Source: Rhodothermales bacterium (GTDB lineage: Bacteria; Bacteroidota; Rhodothermia; Rhodothermales; JAHQVL01). Taken from it: 64,000 nucleotides of DNA. The notes beneath the pieces were generated by a model. The model was not told the origin of the DNA. It worked only from the letters and a program-made list of their open reading frames with translations, and ran no database searches. Positions within the stretch are counted from its first letter, which is position 1, and every line of letters begins with the position of its first letter. Where the stretch lies: positions 62,001 to 126,000 of the forward strand of contig JAWKNW010000011.1 in the NCBI GenBank assembly GCA_041391505.1, in the 5' to 3' direction. The position numbers and the translations under genes were made by a program. Positions 8,572-18,409 of the stretch are shown here, piece after piece.

Positions 8572-9567
8572 ATGCAACACCGTACACTCGGCACCACGTC
8601 CCTCTCCGTCTCCGCCCTGAGCTTTGGCGGCTGGGGCATTGTCGGCGGCCTGAACTGGGGACACCAGGAGAAGGCCAACTCCCTCGCGGCGCTCCGCGCG
8701 GCGTACGACGCCGGCATGACCACCATCGACACCGCCGAGATGTACGGCAACGGCTACTCGGAACAGCTCATCGGCGAGGCCCTCGGCGACGTACGCGACC
8801 GGCTGGTCATCGCCTCGAAGGTGGTGCCGGCGAACTTCGCCGAGGCCGACCTCCGCGCGGCCTGCGAACGCAGCCTCAAAAACCTGGGGACGACCTGGAT
8901 CGACCTCTACCAGCTCCACTGGCCGAACTGGGATCTGCCCATCGAGGTCCCGATGCGCACGCTGGAGGCCCTCAAACAGGAGGGCAAGATCCGGGAATAC
9001 GGCGTATCCAATTTTGGCCCGCTCGACCTCCGTGACGCGCTCCGCGCCGGCTTCGCGCCCGCCAGCAACCAGGTCGCCTACAGCCTCCTCTTCCGGGCTC
9101 CGGAGTACGCCATCCAGCCAGCCTGTCTGGATGCCGGCGTGTCCATCCTCTGCTACTCGCCGCTCCTGCACGGTTTGCTGACGGGCAAATTCAAGAACCC
9201 CGCGGACGTCCCGGAAGACCGCGCCCGGACGCGCCACTTCTCATCCGGCCAGTGGGCGCAGGTGCGCCACGGCCAGCGGGGCTTCGAGGACCTGCTGTTC
9301 AACACCATCCAGGACATCCGCGCGCTCGCGGAGGAGGCCGGCGAGCCGATGGCGGATCTGGCGCTCGCGTGGCTCCTCACGCGCCCCGGCGTGGCGTCGG
9401 TGATCGTCGGGGGCCGCAACCCGGACCAGGTCCGCCGCAACGTCCGCGCCGCCGAGCTGGCGCTCAGGCCGGAGGTTGCCCAGGCGCTGGACGATATCTC
9501 GAACGCCCTGAAAGAGGCGATGGGCCCGAATCCCGACATGTGGCAGGCTACGCCGCGGATTCGGTAG
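8572..9567 (+). CDS. aldo/keto reductase
   Basis: The 331-aa protein is a complete AKR (TIM barrel). The catalytic tetrad is visible as D53 and Y58 (IDTAEMYGNG), K83 (ASKVV) and H116 (LYQLHWPN). The NADP-binding end includes VASVIVGGRNPDQVRRN. ATG 8572 gives the usual HRTLGTTSLSVSALSFGGW start, and a longer ORF from 8536 lacks support. It reduces carbonyls with NADPH or oxidises the reverse way, and the substrate cannot be told. Its last 20 bases overlap the 3' end of the convergent ferric-reductase-like gene. Confidence 0.92.
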   Translation: MQHRTLGTTSLSVSALSFGGWGIVGGLNWGHQEKANSLAALRAAYDAGMTTIDTAEMYGNGYSEQLIGEALGDVRDRLVIASKVVPANFAEADLRAACERSLKNLGTTWIDLYQLHWPNWDLPIEVPMRTLEALKQEGKIREYGVSNFGPLDLRDALRAGFAPASNQVAYSLLFRAPEYAIQPACLDAGVSILCYSPLLHGLLTGKFKNPADVPEDRARTRHFSSGQWAQVRHGQRGFEDLLFNTIQDIRALAEEAGEPMADLALAWLLTRPGVASVIVGGRNPDQVRRNVRAAELALRPEVAQALDDISNALKEAMGPNPDMWQATPRIR

Positions 9568-10240
9568 CCGCTTCGCGCCGTACCCGACGCCGGCCGGCGA
9601 ACTGCAGCGCCACCGCCGCCAGTCCCATCGCGCCGAAGACCAGCACGAACGGAATCGCGCGGGACGAGAGGATCTGGTACAAGATGCCGTGCACGACGAC
9701 CAGGCCGAACAGCGCGTAATTCCAGCGCTGGAGCTTCTTCCAGGTTTTCGTCCCGAGCCGGCGAAGCGACAGGTCGTTCGAGATCGCCATCAGCATCGCC
9801 ACGATGAGCGTCGCGAAAAGTCCGGTGAAGTTGGCCGATCCGAACTGATCCATGCGGATAAACGGGAAGGCCAGGGGCTCGTCCGGAACGAAGAGCAACC
9901 ACATACGCCCCCGAAAATGCATCTGGAGCCCGAAGACCGTGTGCGCGATGCTCAGGATGCCGGCCCAGATCCCGATGTCGCGTGTGAGGTCGTTGGATAC
10001 CGGCCGCGCACGGCCCCGGAGTACGGCGAGCGGGCCCGTCAGGAGCGTGGCCGCCAGCAGCGCCATCCCCGCATAGGCCGTCGCCATGCTCCAGTTGTGG
10101 ATCACGTCCTCCGCCCCGACCCACCGGTAGCAGAGCGCTGTCACGATCGCCGAAAGCGCGAGGAGCGGGAGATGATGGCGCAGCAGCCGCCGGCGCATGC
10201 GATGCCATTTCACGGGGCGATTCAGGATGGGGGTGGGCAT
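9548..10240 (-). CDS. ferric-reductase-like transmembrane protein
   Basis: The 230-aa protein has about six hydrophobic segments, with histidines in helices (HNWSMA, GILSIAHTVFGLQMH, VVVHGILYQIL). This matches the heme-binding ferric reductase-like or MsrQ-like membrane domain. No flavin or NAD domain is fused, so a separate electron donor would be needed. MsrQ-type proteins deliver electrons to periplasmic methionine sulfoxide reductase, but no msrP lies nearby. It is convergent with, and overlaps, the aldo/keto reductase. Confidence 0.72.
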   Translation of the reverse strand: MPTPILNRPVKWHRMRRRLLRHHLPLLALSAIVTALCYRWVGAEDVIHNWSMATAYAGMALLAATLLTGPLAVLRGRARPVSNDLTRDIGIWAGILSIAHTVFGLQMHFRGRMWLLFVPDEPLAFPFIRMDQFGSANFTGLFATLIVAMLMAISNDLSLRRLGTKTWKKLQRWNYALFGLVVVHGILYQILSSRAIPFVLVFGAMGLAAVALQFAGRRRVRREAATESAA

Positions 10241-10263
10241 GGTGGGTCGGGGAGATGGGTTTC

Positions 10264-10358
10264 GGGGTGCGGGATCCTGGATGCGGAATCATCGTGGGAC
10301 CGCCAGTGCAAGCGGCTGGACTAAACCCATCGCGAATCCCGCATCTATATCCCGCCGC
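10264..10358. repeat. GGGATCCTGGATGC-type inverted repeat element
   Basis: The left arm (10265-10290) reads GGGATCCTGGATGCGGAATC after GTGC. The right arm (10331-10358) reads GAATCCCGCATCTATATCCC, an imperfect reverse complement, across a 40-base loop. It lies between two minus-strand genes. It belongs to the same unit family as the elements at 18917, 35825 and 50631. Confidence 0.6.
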
Positions 10359-10367
10359 AGACAACCG

Positions 10368-12428
10368 TTACTCGACGCGCAAGATACGCGCGTTGATGGC
10401 GACGACCACGGTGCTGAGGCTCATCAGCACGGCGCCCACGGCCGGACTCAGGATGATGCCCCAAGCGGCCAGCACGCCGGCGGCGAGCGGCAGGGCCACG
10501 ATGTTGTAGCCGGCCGCATACCAGAGATTCTGGATCATCTTGCGGTACGTCGCCTTCGCGAGCGCGATGACGCGGACGGCATCGCGTGGGTCGCTGTCGA
10601 CCAGCACCATGTCGGCCGCTTCGATGGCGACGTCCGTTCCGGCCCCGATGGCCATGCCGACATCCGCCGTCGCCAGCGCCGGCGCATCGTTGACGCCGTC
10701 GCCCGTCATCGCCACGCGCCGCCCCTCGTCCTGCAGCGCCTTGATTTTCGCGCTCTTCTCGTCCGGGAGCACCTCCGCGATCGTGCGGTCGATGCCGAGT
10801 TCGCCGGCCACATAGTCTGCCACCTCCTGCCTGTCGCCGGTGAGCATCACCGCGTCGATGCCCATCGCGTGCAGCCGCTCGATCGCCTCGCGGGCGGACG
10901 GGCGGATGACGTCCGCCAGCGCCAGCGCGCCGAGCAACTCGGCCTCGTCGTCCGATCCGCCAACCAGGTACACGACGGTCTTGCCCTGCCGGCCGAGTTC
11001 GTCGACGCGCCCATCCGACGGCGAGAGACCCGCCGAGGCGATGGCTCCCGGACTCAACACCCGGATGCGACGCCCGTCGATGTCCGCCTGGACACCCTGA
11101 CCGGTGATCGACGTGAATCCCTTCGACGCCGGCGCATCGATGCCACGCTCCTCCGCCGCGTGGAGGATGCCGGCCGCGATGGGGTGTTCACTCCCCCGCT
11201 CGACGCCGGCAGCGAGACGGAGCACCTCGTCTTCGCCGTCGGCGTCGTACACCAGGATGTCGGTGACGCCGAAACGACCTTCCGTGAGCGTGCCCGTCTT
11301 GTCGAAGACCATGGTATCCAGCAGCCGCGCCTGCTCGAAGGCGGTCCGGTTGCGGATGAGCAGCCCGCGCCGCGCCGCCGCGGAGGTCGATACGGCCACG
11401 ACGAGCGGGATCGCGAGCCCGAGCGCGTGCGGGCAGGCCACGACCATCACCGTGACCGCGCGCTCGATCGAAAACGCGAGGTCACGGCCGGCGGCGATGA
11501 ACCACGCGACGAACGTCACGGCTCCGACCGAGAGGGCCACGACCGTAAGCCAAAGCGCCGCCCGGTCCGCGAGGTTCTGGGTCCGGCTTTTCGACGCCTG
11601 CGCCGTCTTGACGAGGTCGATGACCTGGTTGAGATAACTCTCCTCACCGGTCTTTTTAACCTCTACCGTCAGCGAGCCCTGCCCGTTCACCGAGCCGGCG
11701 ATGACGCCGTCCCCCGTCGTTTTTTTGACGGGCCGACTCTCCCCCGTAAGCATGCTCTCGTTCACGCTGCTTTCGCCCTCCGTCGCGTCTCCGTCCGCCG
11801 GAATCTTCTCGCCGCTCTTGACCAGTACGCGATCTCCTTTCTTGAGGTCGGACAGCCGGATGTCGACCACCGAGCCATCGGCGTCGATCCGGTGCGCATC
11901 CGCCGGCATCAGGCGCGCCAGTTCCTCTAACGCGCGGCTGGCGCCCATCACGCTCCGCATCTCGATCCAGTGTCCCAGCAGCATCAGGTCGATCAGAGTG
12001 GCTGTCTCCCAGAAAAACAGCTTGCCGTCGAGGCCGATCACCACGGCCGCGCTGTAGAAAAACGCCACGCTGATCGCCATCGCCACGAGGGTCATCATGC
12101 CGGGCCGGCGGTCGCGCAGTTCCGATACGAACCCCTTCAGAAAGGGCCATCCTCCATAGCCGTAGATGGCAGCGGAGAGGCCGAGCAACACCAGCAGGTC
12201 ACCCGGGAAAGACCATGCGCCCCCGAGTCCGATGGCCTCCTGGATCATCGGGCTCAGGAGGAGGATGGGGACCGTCAGCGCCAGCGCGATGAAGAAACGC
12301 CGCTTGAAGTCGGCCGCCATGTCGCCGTGGCCGGCGTGGCCGTGGTGCGCCCCGTCGTGGGTGGACGGATGCGCGGATGTTTTGCGCGAGTGGGATTCGG
12401 CGTGATGGGTGTGTGCGTCGTGGGACAT
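10368..12428 (-). CDS. copB: CopB-type heavy-metal P1B ATPase
   Basis: The 686-aa protein begins with a His-rich cytoplasmic tail (residues 1-35, many HH and HxH pairs) in place of a CxxC metal-binding domain. It carries membrane helices, the TGES actuator motif, a CPH metal site (C332-P333-H334), the phosphorylated D376 in DKTGT, and MTGDGVNDAP. CPH plus a His-rich N-terminus is the signature of the CopB (P1B-3) class, which exports copper or silver ions from the cytoplasm. ATG 12428 is 11 bases after the cusA stop, and the longer ORF to 12626 overlaps cusA and is discarded. It is the last gene of the copper-efflux operon. Confidence 0.93.
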   Translation of the reverse strand: MSHDAHTHHAESHSRKTSAHPSTHDGAHHGHAGHGDMAADFKRRFFIALALTVPILLLSPMIQEAIGLGGAWSFPGDLLVLLGLSAAIYGYGGWPFLKGFVSELRDRRPGMMTLVAMAISVAFFYSAAVVIGLDGKLFFWETATLIDLMLLGHWIEMRSVMGASRALEELARLMPADAHRIDADGSVVDIRLSDLKKGDRVLVKSGEKIPADGDATEGESSVNESMLTGESRPVKKTTGDGVIAGSVNGQGSLTVEVKKTGEESYLNQVIDLVKTAQASKSRTQNLADRAALWLTVVALSVGAVTFVAWFIAAGRDLAFSIERAVTVMVVACPHALGLAIPLVVAVSTSAAARRGLLIRNRTAFEQARLLDTMVFDKTGTLTEGRFGVTDILVYDADGEDEVLRLAAGVERGSEHPIAAGILHAAEERGIDAPASKGFTSITGQGVQADIDGRRIRVLSPGAIASAGLSPSDGRVDELGRQGKTVVYLVGGSDDEAELLGALALADVIRPSAREAIERLHAMGIDAVMLTGDRQEVADYVAGELGIDRTIAEVLPDEKSAKIKALQDEGRRVAMTGDGVNDAPALATADVGMAIGAGTDVAIEAADMVLVDSDPRDAVRVIALAKATYRKMIQNLWYAAGYNIVALPLAAGVLAAWGIILSPAVGAVLMSLSTVVVAINARILRVE

Positions 12429-12439
12429 GGATTCGGGGG

Positions 12440-15400
12440 CTATCGGGGTGGAGAAGATGCGGATGCGGCCTCCTCGGCATCCGCGCGGGCCGGCAGGGAC
12501 CGGCGTTTCCAGATGTAATAGATGGCAGGGATCACCAGCAGCGTCAACACGGTCGACGAGACCATCCCCCCGATCATCGGGGCGGCGATGCGCTTCATCA
12601 CGTCGGACCCGGTGCCGGCGCCCCACATGATCGGGATGAGGCCGGCCATCGTGGACACGACCGTCATCATCTTCGGCCGCACCCGCTCGACGGCGCCGTT
12701 TACCACGGCTTCGTACAGATCCGCCGGCGATCGCATGGCGCCGCGGGCCACCCGGTCGCGCCAGGCGTGATCCAGGTAGATGAGCATGATGACGCCGGTT
12801 TCGGCCGCCACGCCGGCTAGAGCGATGAAGCCGACGCCGACAGCCACGCTGAGGTTGTACCCGAGCAGATAGACGAGCCAGAACCCGCCGACCGTCGCGA
12901 ACGGCAGCGACAGCATGACGATCAGGCTTTCGGTGACGTTCTTGAAGCTCAGGTAGAGCAGCACGAAGATGATGACGAGGGTCAGCGGGACGACGATCCG
13001 CAGCCGCTCCCGCGCCCGCTCCATGTACTCGTACTGCCCGCTCCAGACCAGGCTGTAGCCTTCCGGCAGCGCCACCTCGCGCTCGACGGTTTCGCGCGCC
13101 AGCCGCACGAACGTGCCGATGTCGGCGTCGCGGGTGTCGACATACACCCAGGCGGTTTTGCGGGCATTTTCGCTCTTGACGACCGGCGGGCCCTTCACGA
13201 TGTCGAACGCGGCCACGTAGCTGAGCGGGATCTGGGCGCCGGTCGGCGTGGGGATGAGGACGCGCTGGAGCGCCGGCAGGTTGTCGCGCAGTTCGCGGCT
13301 GTAGCGCAGGTTGATCGGGTAGCGCTCGAGGCCCTCGACGGTCTGCGTCACGTTCATGCCGCCGATGGCGGACATGATGACGTCCTGCACATCGCCGACC
13401 GTCAGCCCGTAGCGCGCGGCCTCTTCGCGCTTGATGCGGTAGTCGAGGTAGTTGCCGCCGACGGTCTTGTCCGGAAAGGCGCTCACCGTCCCCGGGACGG
13501 ATTCGACGGCGCCGGCGACGCGCTGCGCCACGACGGACAACACGTCGAGGTCCGGCCCCATCACCTTGATCCCCACCGGGGTCTTTATGCCGGTCGACAG
13601 CATATCGATCCGGGTGCGGATGGGCATCGTCCAGGCGTTGGTGAGCCCCGGGAAGGCGATGGCGGCGTCGAGTTCATCCACCAGTTTTTCGATCGTCATC
13701 CCCGGGCGCCAGGCATCCGGCGGGCGGAGCGTGATCGTGGTCTCCATCATCGAAAGCGGCGCCGGGTCGGTAGCCGTCTCGGCGCGTCCGACCTTGCCGA
13801 GCACATGCTGCACCTCGGGAAACTGGCGGATGATCTTGTTGGTCTGTTGCAGCAGTTCCTTGGCCTTGGTGATGCTGATCCCGGGGTCTGTCGTCGGCAT
13901 GTACAGGAGATCGCCCTCGTTGAGCGGCGGCATGAACTCGGAGCCGAGCCGGGAGAGCGGGTACGCCGTCGCTGCGAGCGCGAGGAGCGCGACGCCGATC
14001 GTCGCCCAGCGAAAGCGGAGGACGCCATGGATCATGGGGCGGTACCCGGCGATGAGGAACCGGCTGATCGGATTGCGCGCCTCAGGCAGGATACGGCCCC
14101 GGATGAAATAGCCGATGAGGATCGGCACGATGGTGATCGCCAGCAGCGCCGAGGCGGCCATGGCGTAGGTTTTGGTATACGCGAGCGCCTTGAACAGCCG
14201 GCCCTCCTGCGCCTGGAGCGTGAAAACCGGCAGAAACGAGAGGGTGATGATGAGCAGCGAAAAAAACAGCGCCGGCCCCACCTCCTTCGACGCGTCGAGT
14301 ACGATCTGCCAGTGCTCCTTTTTGCCGGCGTCGCGCTCCAGATGTTTATGCGCGTTTTCGATCATCACGATCGCGGCGTCGACCATCGCACCGATGGCAA
14401 TCGCGATCCCGCTCAGCGACATGATGTTGGCGTTCAGCCCCTGCGCGCTCATCGCGAGAAACGCGAGCAGGATGCCCATCGGCAGCGTGAAGACGGCAAC
14501 CAGCGCGCTGCGCACGTGAAGCAGGAAGAGGATCGTCACCAGCGCGACGATCAGGCTCTCCTCGATGAGCGTGCGTTTGAGGTTGTCGATGGCGCGTTCG
14601 ATGAGGCCGGAGCGGTCGTAGGCGGTCTTGATCGTAACGCCTTCGGGCAGGCCGGCCTGCAGGTCGGCCAGCTTTGTTTTTACCGCGTTGATCGTCTCCA
14701 GCGCGTTGGCGCCGTACCGCATCACGACGATCCCGCCGACCACCTCGCCCTCGCCGTTCCAGTCGAGCACACCGCGCCGCAGCTCGGGGCCGGCATGCAC
14801 GTGCGCGATGTTGCGGATCAGGATCGGTGTCCCGTTTTCATCGACCCCCACCGCGACGTTCTCGATGTCCTCGATCGACTCGATGTAGCCGAGCCCGCGC
14901 ACCATAAATTCGGTCTCCCCCATCTCGATGAGCCGGCCGCCCACGTCGCTGTTGCTACGCTGGAGCGCGGTCCGCACCTTCGAGAGCGGGATGTTGTAGG
15001 CGATGAGGCGATTGGGGTCAACCTCCACCTGGTACTGCTTCACGAACCCGCCGATGCTCGCCACCTCCGAGACGCCGGGCACGCTGGTGAGTTCATAGCG
15101 GAGGAACCAGTCCTGCACCGAACGAAGCTGCTGGAGGTCGTACCGGTCGCCGCCGTCGAGCACGTATTCGTACACCCAGCCCACGCCGGTGGCGTCCGGC
15201 CCGAGGGTGGGCGTGATGCCCGGGGGCAGGCGCTTCGACACGTAGTTCAGGTACTCCAGCACCCGGCTGCGCGCCCAGTAGAGGTCGGTGCCGTCTTCGA
15301 AGATGACATAGACGAACGAATACCCGAAAAACGAGTAGCCGCGGACGGTTTTGGCGTGCGGCACCGCGAGCATGGCCGTCGTCAGCGGGTAGGTCACCTG

Positions 15401-15589
15401 ATCTTCCACCACCTCTGGCGCCTGGCCGGCGTATTCGGTGAAGAGGATCACCTGGACGTCGCTCAGGTCCGGGATGGCATCGACAGGCGTTCGCAGCATC
15501 GTATAGACGCCGGCCGCCGCGGCGATCGCCGTAAAGAGCACCACCAGGAAGCGATGGCGCACGCTGGCTTCAATAATGCGTTCTAGCAT
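12440..15589 (-). CDS. cusA: heavy-metal RND efflux pump, CusA/CzcA family
   Basis: The 1049-aa inner-membrane transporter has the RND layout: helix 1 near residues 13-30, a large periplasmic loop, a block of helices around 340-530, a second periplasmic loop, and final helices from about 870. The start MLERIIEASVRHRFLV and segments such as TPVDAIPDLSDVQVI and EYAGQAPEVVEDQVTYPLT are typical of the CusA/CzcA branch that exports Cu(I)/Ag(I) or divalent metals with proton uptake. CusB lies just upstream and CopB just downstream. Linkage to a CopB ATPase favours copper as substrate. Confidence 0.94.
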   Translation of the reverse strand: MLERIIEASVRHRFLVVLFTAIAAAAGVYTMLRTPVDAIPDLSDVQVILFTEYAGQAPEVVEDQVTYPLTTAMLAVPHAKTVRGYSFFGYSFVYVIFEDGTDLYWARSRVLEYLNYVSKRLPPGITPTLGPDATGVGWVYEYVLDGGDRYDLQQLRSVQDWFLRYELTSVPGVSEVASIGGFVKQYQVEVDPNRLIAYNIPLSKVRTALQRSNSDVGGRLIEMGETEFMVRGLGYIESIEDIENVAVGVDENGTPILIRNIAHVHAGPELRRGVLDWNGEGEVVGGIVVMRYGANALETINAVKTKLADLQAGLPEGVTIKTAYDRSGLIERAIDNLKRTLIEESLIVALVTILFLLHVRSALVAVFTLPMGILLAFLAMSAQGLNANIMSLSGIAIAIGAMVDAAIVMIENAHKHLERDAGKKEHWQIVLDASKEVGPALFFSLLIITLSFLPVFTLQAQEGRLFKALAYTKTYAMAASALLAITIVPILIGYFIRGRILPEARNPISRFLIAGYRPMIHGVLRFRWATIGVALLALAATAYPLSRLGSEFMPPLNEGDLLYMPTTDPGISITKAKELLQQTNKIIRQFPEVQHVLGKVGRAETATDPAPLSMMETTITLRPPDAWRPGMTIEKLVDELDAAIAFPGLTNAWTMPIRTRIDMLSTGIKTPVGIKVMGPDLDVLSVVAQRVAGAVESVPGTVSAFPDKTVGGNYLDYRIKREEAARYGLTVGDVQDVIMSAIGGMNVTQTVEGLERYPINLRYSRELRDNLPALQRVLIPTPTGAQIPLSYVAAFDIVKGPPVVKSENARKTAWVYVDTRDADIGTFVRLARETVEREVALPEGYSLVWSGQYEYMERARERLRIVVPLTLVIIFVLLYLSFKNVTESLIVMLSLPFATVGGFWLVYLLGYNLSVAVGVGFIALAGVAAETGVIMLIYLDHAWRDRVARGAMRSPADLYEAVVNGAVERVRPKMMTVVSTMAGLIPIMWGAGTGSDVMKRIAAPMIGGMVSSTVLTLLVIPAIYYIWKRRSLPARADAEEAASASSPPR

Positions 15590-15621
15590 GTGATTTCACG
15601 CATCCATGCGCGTGCTGCGTA

Positions 15622-16998
15622 TCAGTGGTGGTGCTCCGCCGGGGCCGGCGGAGCGGCCTCGGGCATGTCCATCGGATGGTCGTGGTTCATGTCGGCGGGC
15701 GCATTCGAGACCTCCCGCATTTTCTGGAGCGCTTCCTGCAGGCGGCTCTCGGAGTCGAGCATGAACTGGGCGGAGACGACGATCTCCTCGCCGACCTCGA
15801 GCCCGTCAAGCACCCGAACGAAGGCGTTGTTCGGCCCGCCCTCCTCGCCGATGCGCACTTCGCGGGGCTCGAACGAGCCCGGTGCGCGCACGACGAACAC
15901 CAGCGAACGCTCGCCCGACCGGATCACGGCCTCGGTCGGTATCACGAGTGCGTCCTGGATCGGGGCGCCCTGGACCTGCACGTTGGTGTACATCCCGGGC
16001 TTGAGCTCGAGGTCGGGGTTGGACACGACGATCCGGACGTGGACGTCGCGCGCCTTTTCCCGCAGGTACGGATACACGTAGGCGAGCCGGCCGCTGTAGG
16101 TCTTGCCCGGCAGGTAGGACAGCTCCATCTCGACCGGCTGCCCTTCCTCGATCCAGGGCACCTCGTTTTCATAGAAGCTGGCGTGCACCCACACCGTGCG
16201 CAGGTCGGCGATCTGGACCAGGTTGTCGCCGGCCTTGATGTGGGCGCCGTCGACGACATCCTTCTGGATGACGACCCCCGTCGCCGGCGCGCGCAGGGTG
16301 ATTGTCTTGCGCACCTCGCCCGTCTGCTCCAGCCGCTCGATCTCGTCGGCCGGGATGTCCCAGTACGCGAGGCGCTTGCGCGCGGAGGAGAGCAGGCGCT
16401 CGGCATCCTCCTTCATCGAGGCGGCAGGCTGCGCGGCCAGACGGCGGGCGTTCGCGAGCGCCAGGACGAATTCCTGCTGGGTCGCGACGAGTTCGGGGGA
16501 ATAGATATCCAGCAGCGGACTCCCCTGCCGCACCTGATCGCCGACGTAGTTGACGTGCAGCGTCTCGATCCAGCCGGAGATGCGGGCGCTCACCTGATAC
16601 AGGCGCTCCTCGTCGTATTGCACCTCGCCGACGGTGCGGATCATGCGGGAGAAATCGGTGCGCTCGACGCGCGCCGTGCGCACGCCCATGTTCTGGACGA
16701 CGGAGGGATCGATCGACACGGTCGTTTTCGACGCCGTATCCGCCTCGTCCTCATAGACGGGTATCAGATCCATCCCCATCCTCGATTTGCCGGGTGCGTC
16801 GTAGATCTCGGTCGGATCCATCGGGGCCCGCCAGTAGGCGATCTTGCCCGCCGGCGCGGCGTCCGCGGGCGTGGCCATCTCGTCGTGCTGGCCGTGCCTG
16901 CCGGCGAAATACCCGCCGGCGCCCACGAGCGCCAGGAGGAGCAGGATGCCGGCGATGCGCATCGGAGTCGTCATCTTCGGTTTGGATAAAGGGTCCAT
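15622..16998 (-). CDS. cusB: CusB-family periplasmic adaptor with metal-binding ends
   Basis: The 458-aa membrane fusion protein begins with one N-terminal membrane anchor (about residues 10-30). A heavy-metal-binding-like segment follows at about 52-82 (YWRAPMDPTEIYDAPGKSRM, then GMDLIPVYE). It has the fold of the usual Cys-containing domain, but the cysteines are absent and metal contacts would rely on Met. Barrel-sandwich and beta-barrel domains make up the rest. The tail is His- and Met-rich (HDHPMDM, ending HHH). ATG 16998 lies 8 bases after the TolC-type gene stop. It links CusA to the outer-membrane channel. Confidence 0.92.
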   Translation of the reverse strand: MDPLSKPKMTTPMRIAGILLLLALVGAGGYFAGRHGQHDEMATPADAAPAGKIAYWRAPMDPTEIYDAPGKSRMGMDLIPVYEDEADTASKTTVSIDPSVVQNMGVRTARVERTDFSRMIRTVGEVQYDEERLYQVSARISGWIETLHVNYVGDQVRQGSPLLDIYSPELVATQQEFVLALANARRLAAQPAASMKEDAERLLSSARKRLAYWDIPADEIERLEQTGEVRKTITLRAPATGVVIQKDVVDGAHIKAGDNLVQIADLRTVWVHASFYENEVPWIEEGQPVEMELSYLPGKTYSGRLAYVYPYLREKARDVHVRIVVSNPDLELKPGMYTNVQVQGAPIQDALVIPTEAVIRSGERSLVFVVRAPGSFEPREVRIGEEGGPNNAFVRVLDGLEVGEEIVVSAQFMLDSESRLQEALQKMREVSNAPADMNHDHPMDMPEAAPPAPAEHHH

Positions 16999-17006
16999 GA
17001 TGTCGG

Positions 17007-18308
17007 TTATCGAATCGTGTCGTTCAGCGACGACACGCCCAGCGCGCGCTCCAGGGCGGCGTGGGCATTGAGGTAGCGGTAGCGCGCCTCTTCGAGGGCG
17101 AGGTCGAGGGAGAACAGCATGCGCTCCGCATCGAGGAGATCGAGGAACGGCGCCGCACCGGTCGCATAGGCGCTGAGGGCTGCCTGCCGCGTTGTCTCCG
17201 CCCGGGGGATGAGGGCGTCGCGCAGCAACGCGACCTGCTCGGATTCGAGGCGTACCTGATGCCACGCGTCGGTCAGCTGGGTCGAGATGGCGGAAGCGAG
17301 CGCTTCCTGGCGGGCGCGGACCTGATCGCCGCGCAACCGGGCTTCCGTCTCCTGCGCACGCACGCGATCCCGGTGCAGCGGCACGCTGAGGGAGACGCCG
17401 AGTGCCAGCGCATCGCGCCCCGGAGCGCCGGGAGGACGATTCGCCGGCGCGAGGTCGAAGTACGTGACGTTCACCCCCAGTTCAGGAAGCGCCGCCTTGC
17501 GCGCGAGCGCAACCTGCGCCTCCGCGCGGGCTTCCGCCAGGTCGAGCGCCTGCACCTCCGGGCGCAGCCGCCGAGCCAGGGTCTCGAGCGAATCCACCGG
17601 AAGTCCAGGCAACGCCACGCCGTCATACCCCGACACAGGCTGACCCTCGGTGGCCACGGAGCGGTTGGTCAGTCGCTCCAGGAGGGCGTGCGCGGTGCGC
17701 CACTCCCGCTCCAGCACCAGTTCGCGCTGATCGAGGCTGTTCCGTTCGAGCTGCAGCTTGAGGATGGCCTGTTGCGAGCCGGCGCCGACCTCGTACTGCG
17801 AGGCCGCGGCGGCCTCGAAATCCGTCAACCGATCGCGAAACGCGGCGATCACGCCCCGCATTCGCGCGACACGATCCAGCGTCAGGAAGGCCTTCGTCGC
17901 CTCCAGCACCAGATCGAGCCCGTAGGCCTCCGCCTCATGGCGCGCCACGTCGGCGCTCAGCATCGCGACGTCGCTCCGCAGCCCGAGGGTGCCGGCATAA
18001 GGGACAGCCTGCTCGATGCGCCACTGGCTGCGCTGGGCGCCGACGGCGGTGTAGATTGGGGCGGGCAGGTAGGTGACCATCACCCGCGGATCGGGCATCG
18101 TGGCGACCTGATCGCGGCGCGCGCGGAGGGCGTCGACCTCGAGGCGACTCGCTTCGAGCGCGGGGTTGCCGGCCCGTACGGCGGCCTGTATCGTTGCCAG
18201 ATCCAGCGGCAGCGGCTCCGCTGCACGGTCCTGCGCCGCCAGTCGAGGGACGGCCAGCAGCGTCCACAGGAGCAGGAGCCCCCGGAGCGTTCGGAGAAAT
18301 AAGGACAT
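17007..18308 (-). CDS. TolC/CusC-family outer-membrane efflux channel
   Basis: The 433-aa protein has a signal peptide (residues 1-25, ending RLAAQ) and two repeats of alpha-helical OEP domain. These have the typical patterns AVRAGNPALEASRLEVDALRARRDQV near the start and LRPEVQALDLAEARAEAQVALARKAALPELGVNV in the second half. It forms the exit duct for the CusBA pump. It is upstream of cusB in the same operon and follows the Cys-rich exported protein by about 100 bases. Confidence 0.9.
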   Translation of the reverse strand: MSLFLRTLRGLLLLWTLLAVPRLAAQDRAAEPLPLDLATIQAAVRAGNPALEASRLEVDALRARRDQVATMPDPRVMVTYLPAPIYTAVGAQRSQWRIEQAVPYAGTLGLRSDVAMLSADVARHEAEAYGLDLVLEATKAFLTLDRVARMRGVIAAFRDRLTDFEAAAASQYEVGAGSQQAILKLQLERNSLDQRELVLEREWRTAHALLERLTNRSVATEGQPVSGYDGVALPGLPVDSLETLARRLRPEVQALDLAEARAEAQVALARKAALPELGVNVTYFDLAPANRPPGAPGRDALALGVSLSVPLHRDRVRAQETEARLRGDQVRARQEALASAISTQLTDAWHQVRLESEQVALLRDALIPRAETTRQAALSAYATGAAPFLDLLDAERMLFSLDLALEEARYRYLNAHAALERALGVSSLNDTIR

Positions 18309-18409
18309 GACTCAACGGAATAGAAGCGATTCAGCGCGAACACCGGACAGGCGCGGCGTGCAACCCAGGCACGGCGCGTCCGGAGTGAACCATCAACTCG
18401 CGGACTCCT

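Noticed and set aside
12429..12626. Longer start for the copper ATPase at 12626
   Set aside because: The added part overlaps cusA antisense-free frame space and encodes an Arg-rich stretch unlike the family. The His-rich tail from 12428 is the natural N-terminus.
13805..15586. 593-aa plus-strand open frame opposite cusA
   Set aside because: It lies wholly inside a strongly supported cusA and has no recognisable motif.
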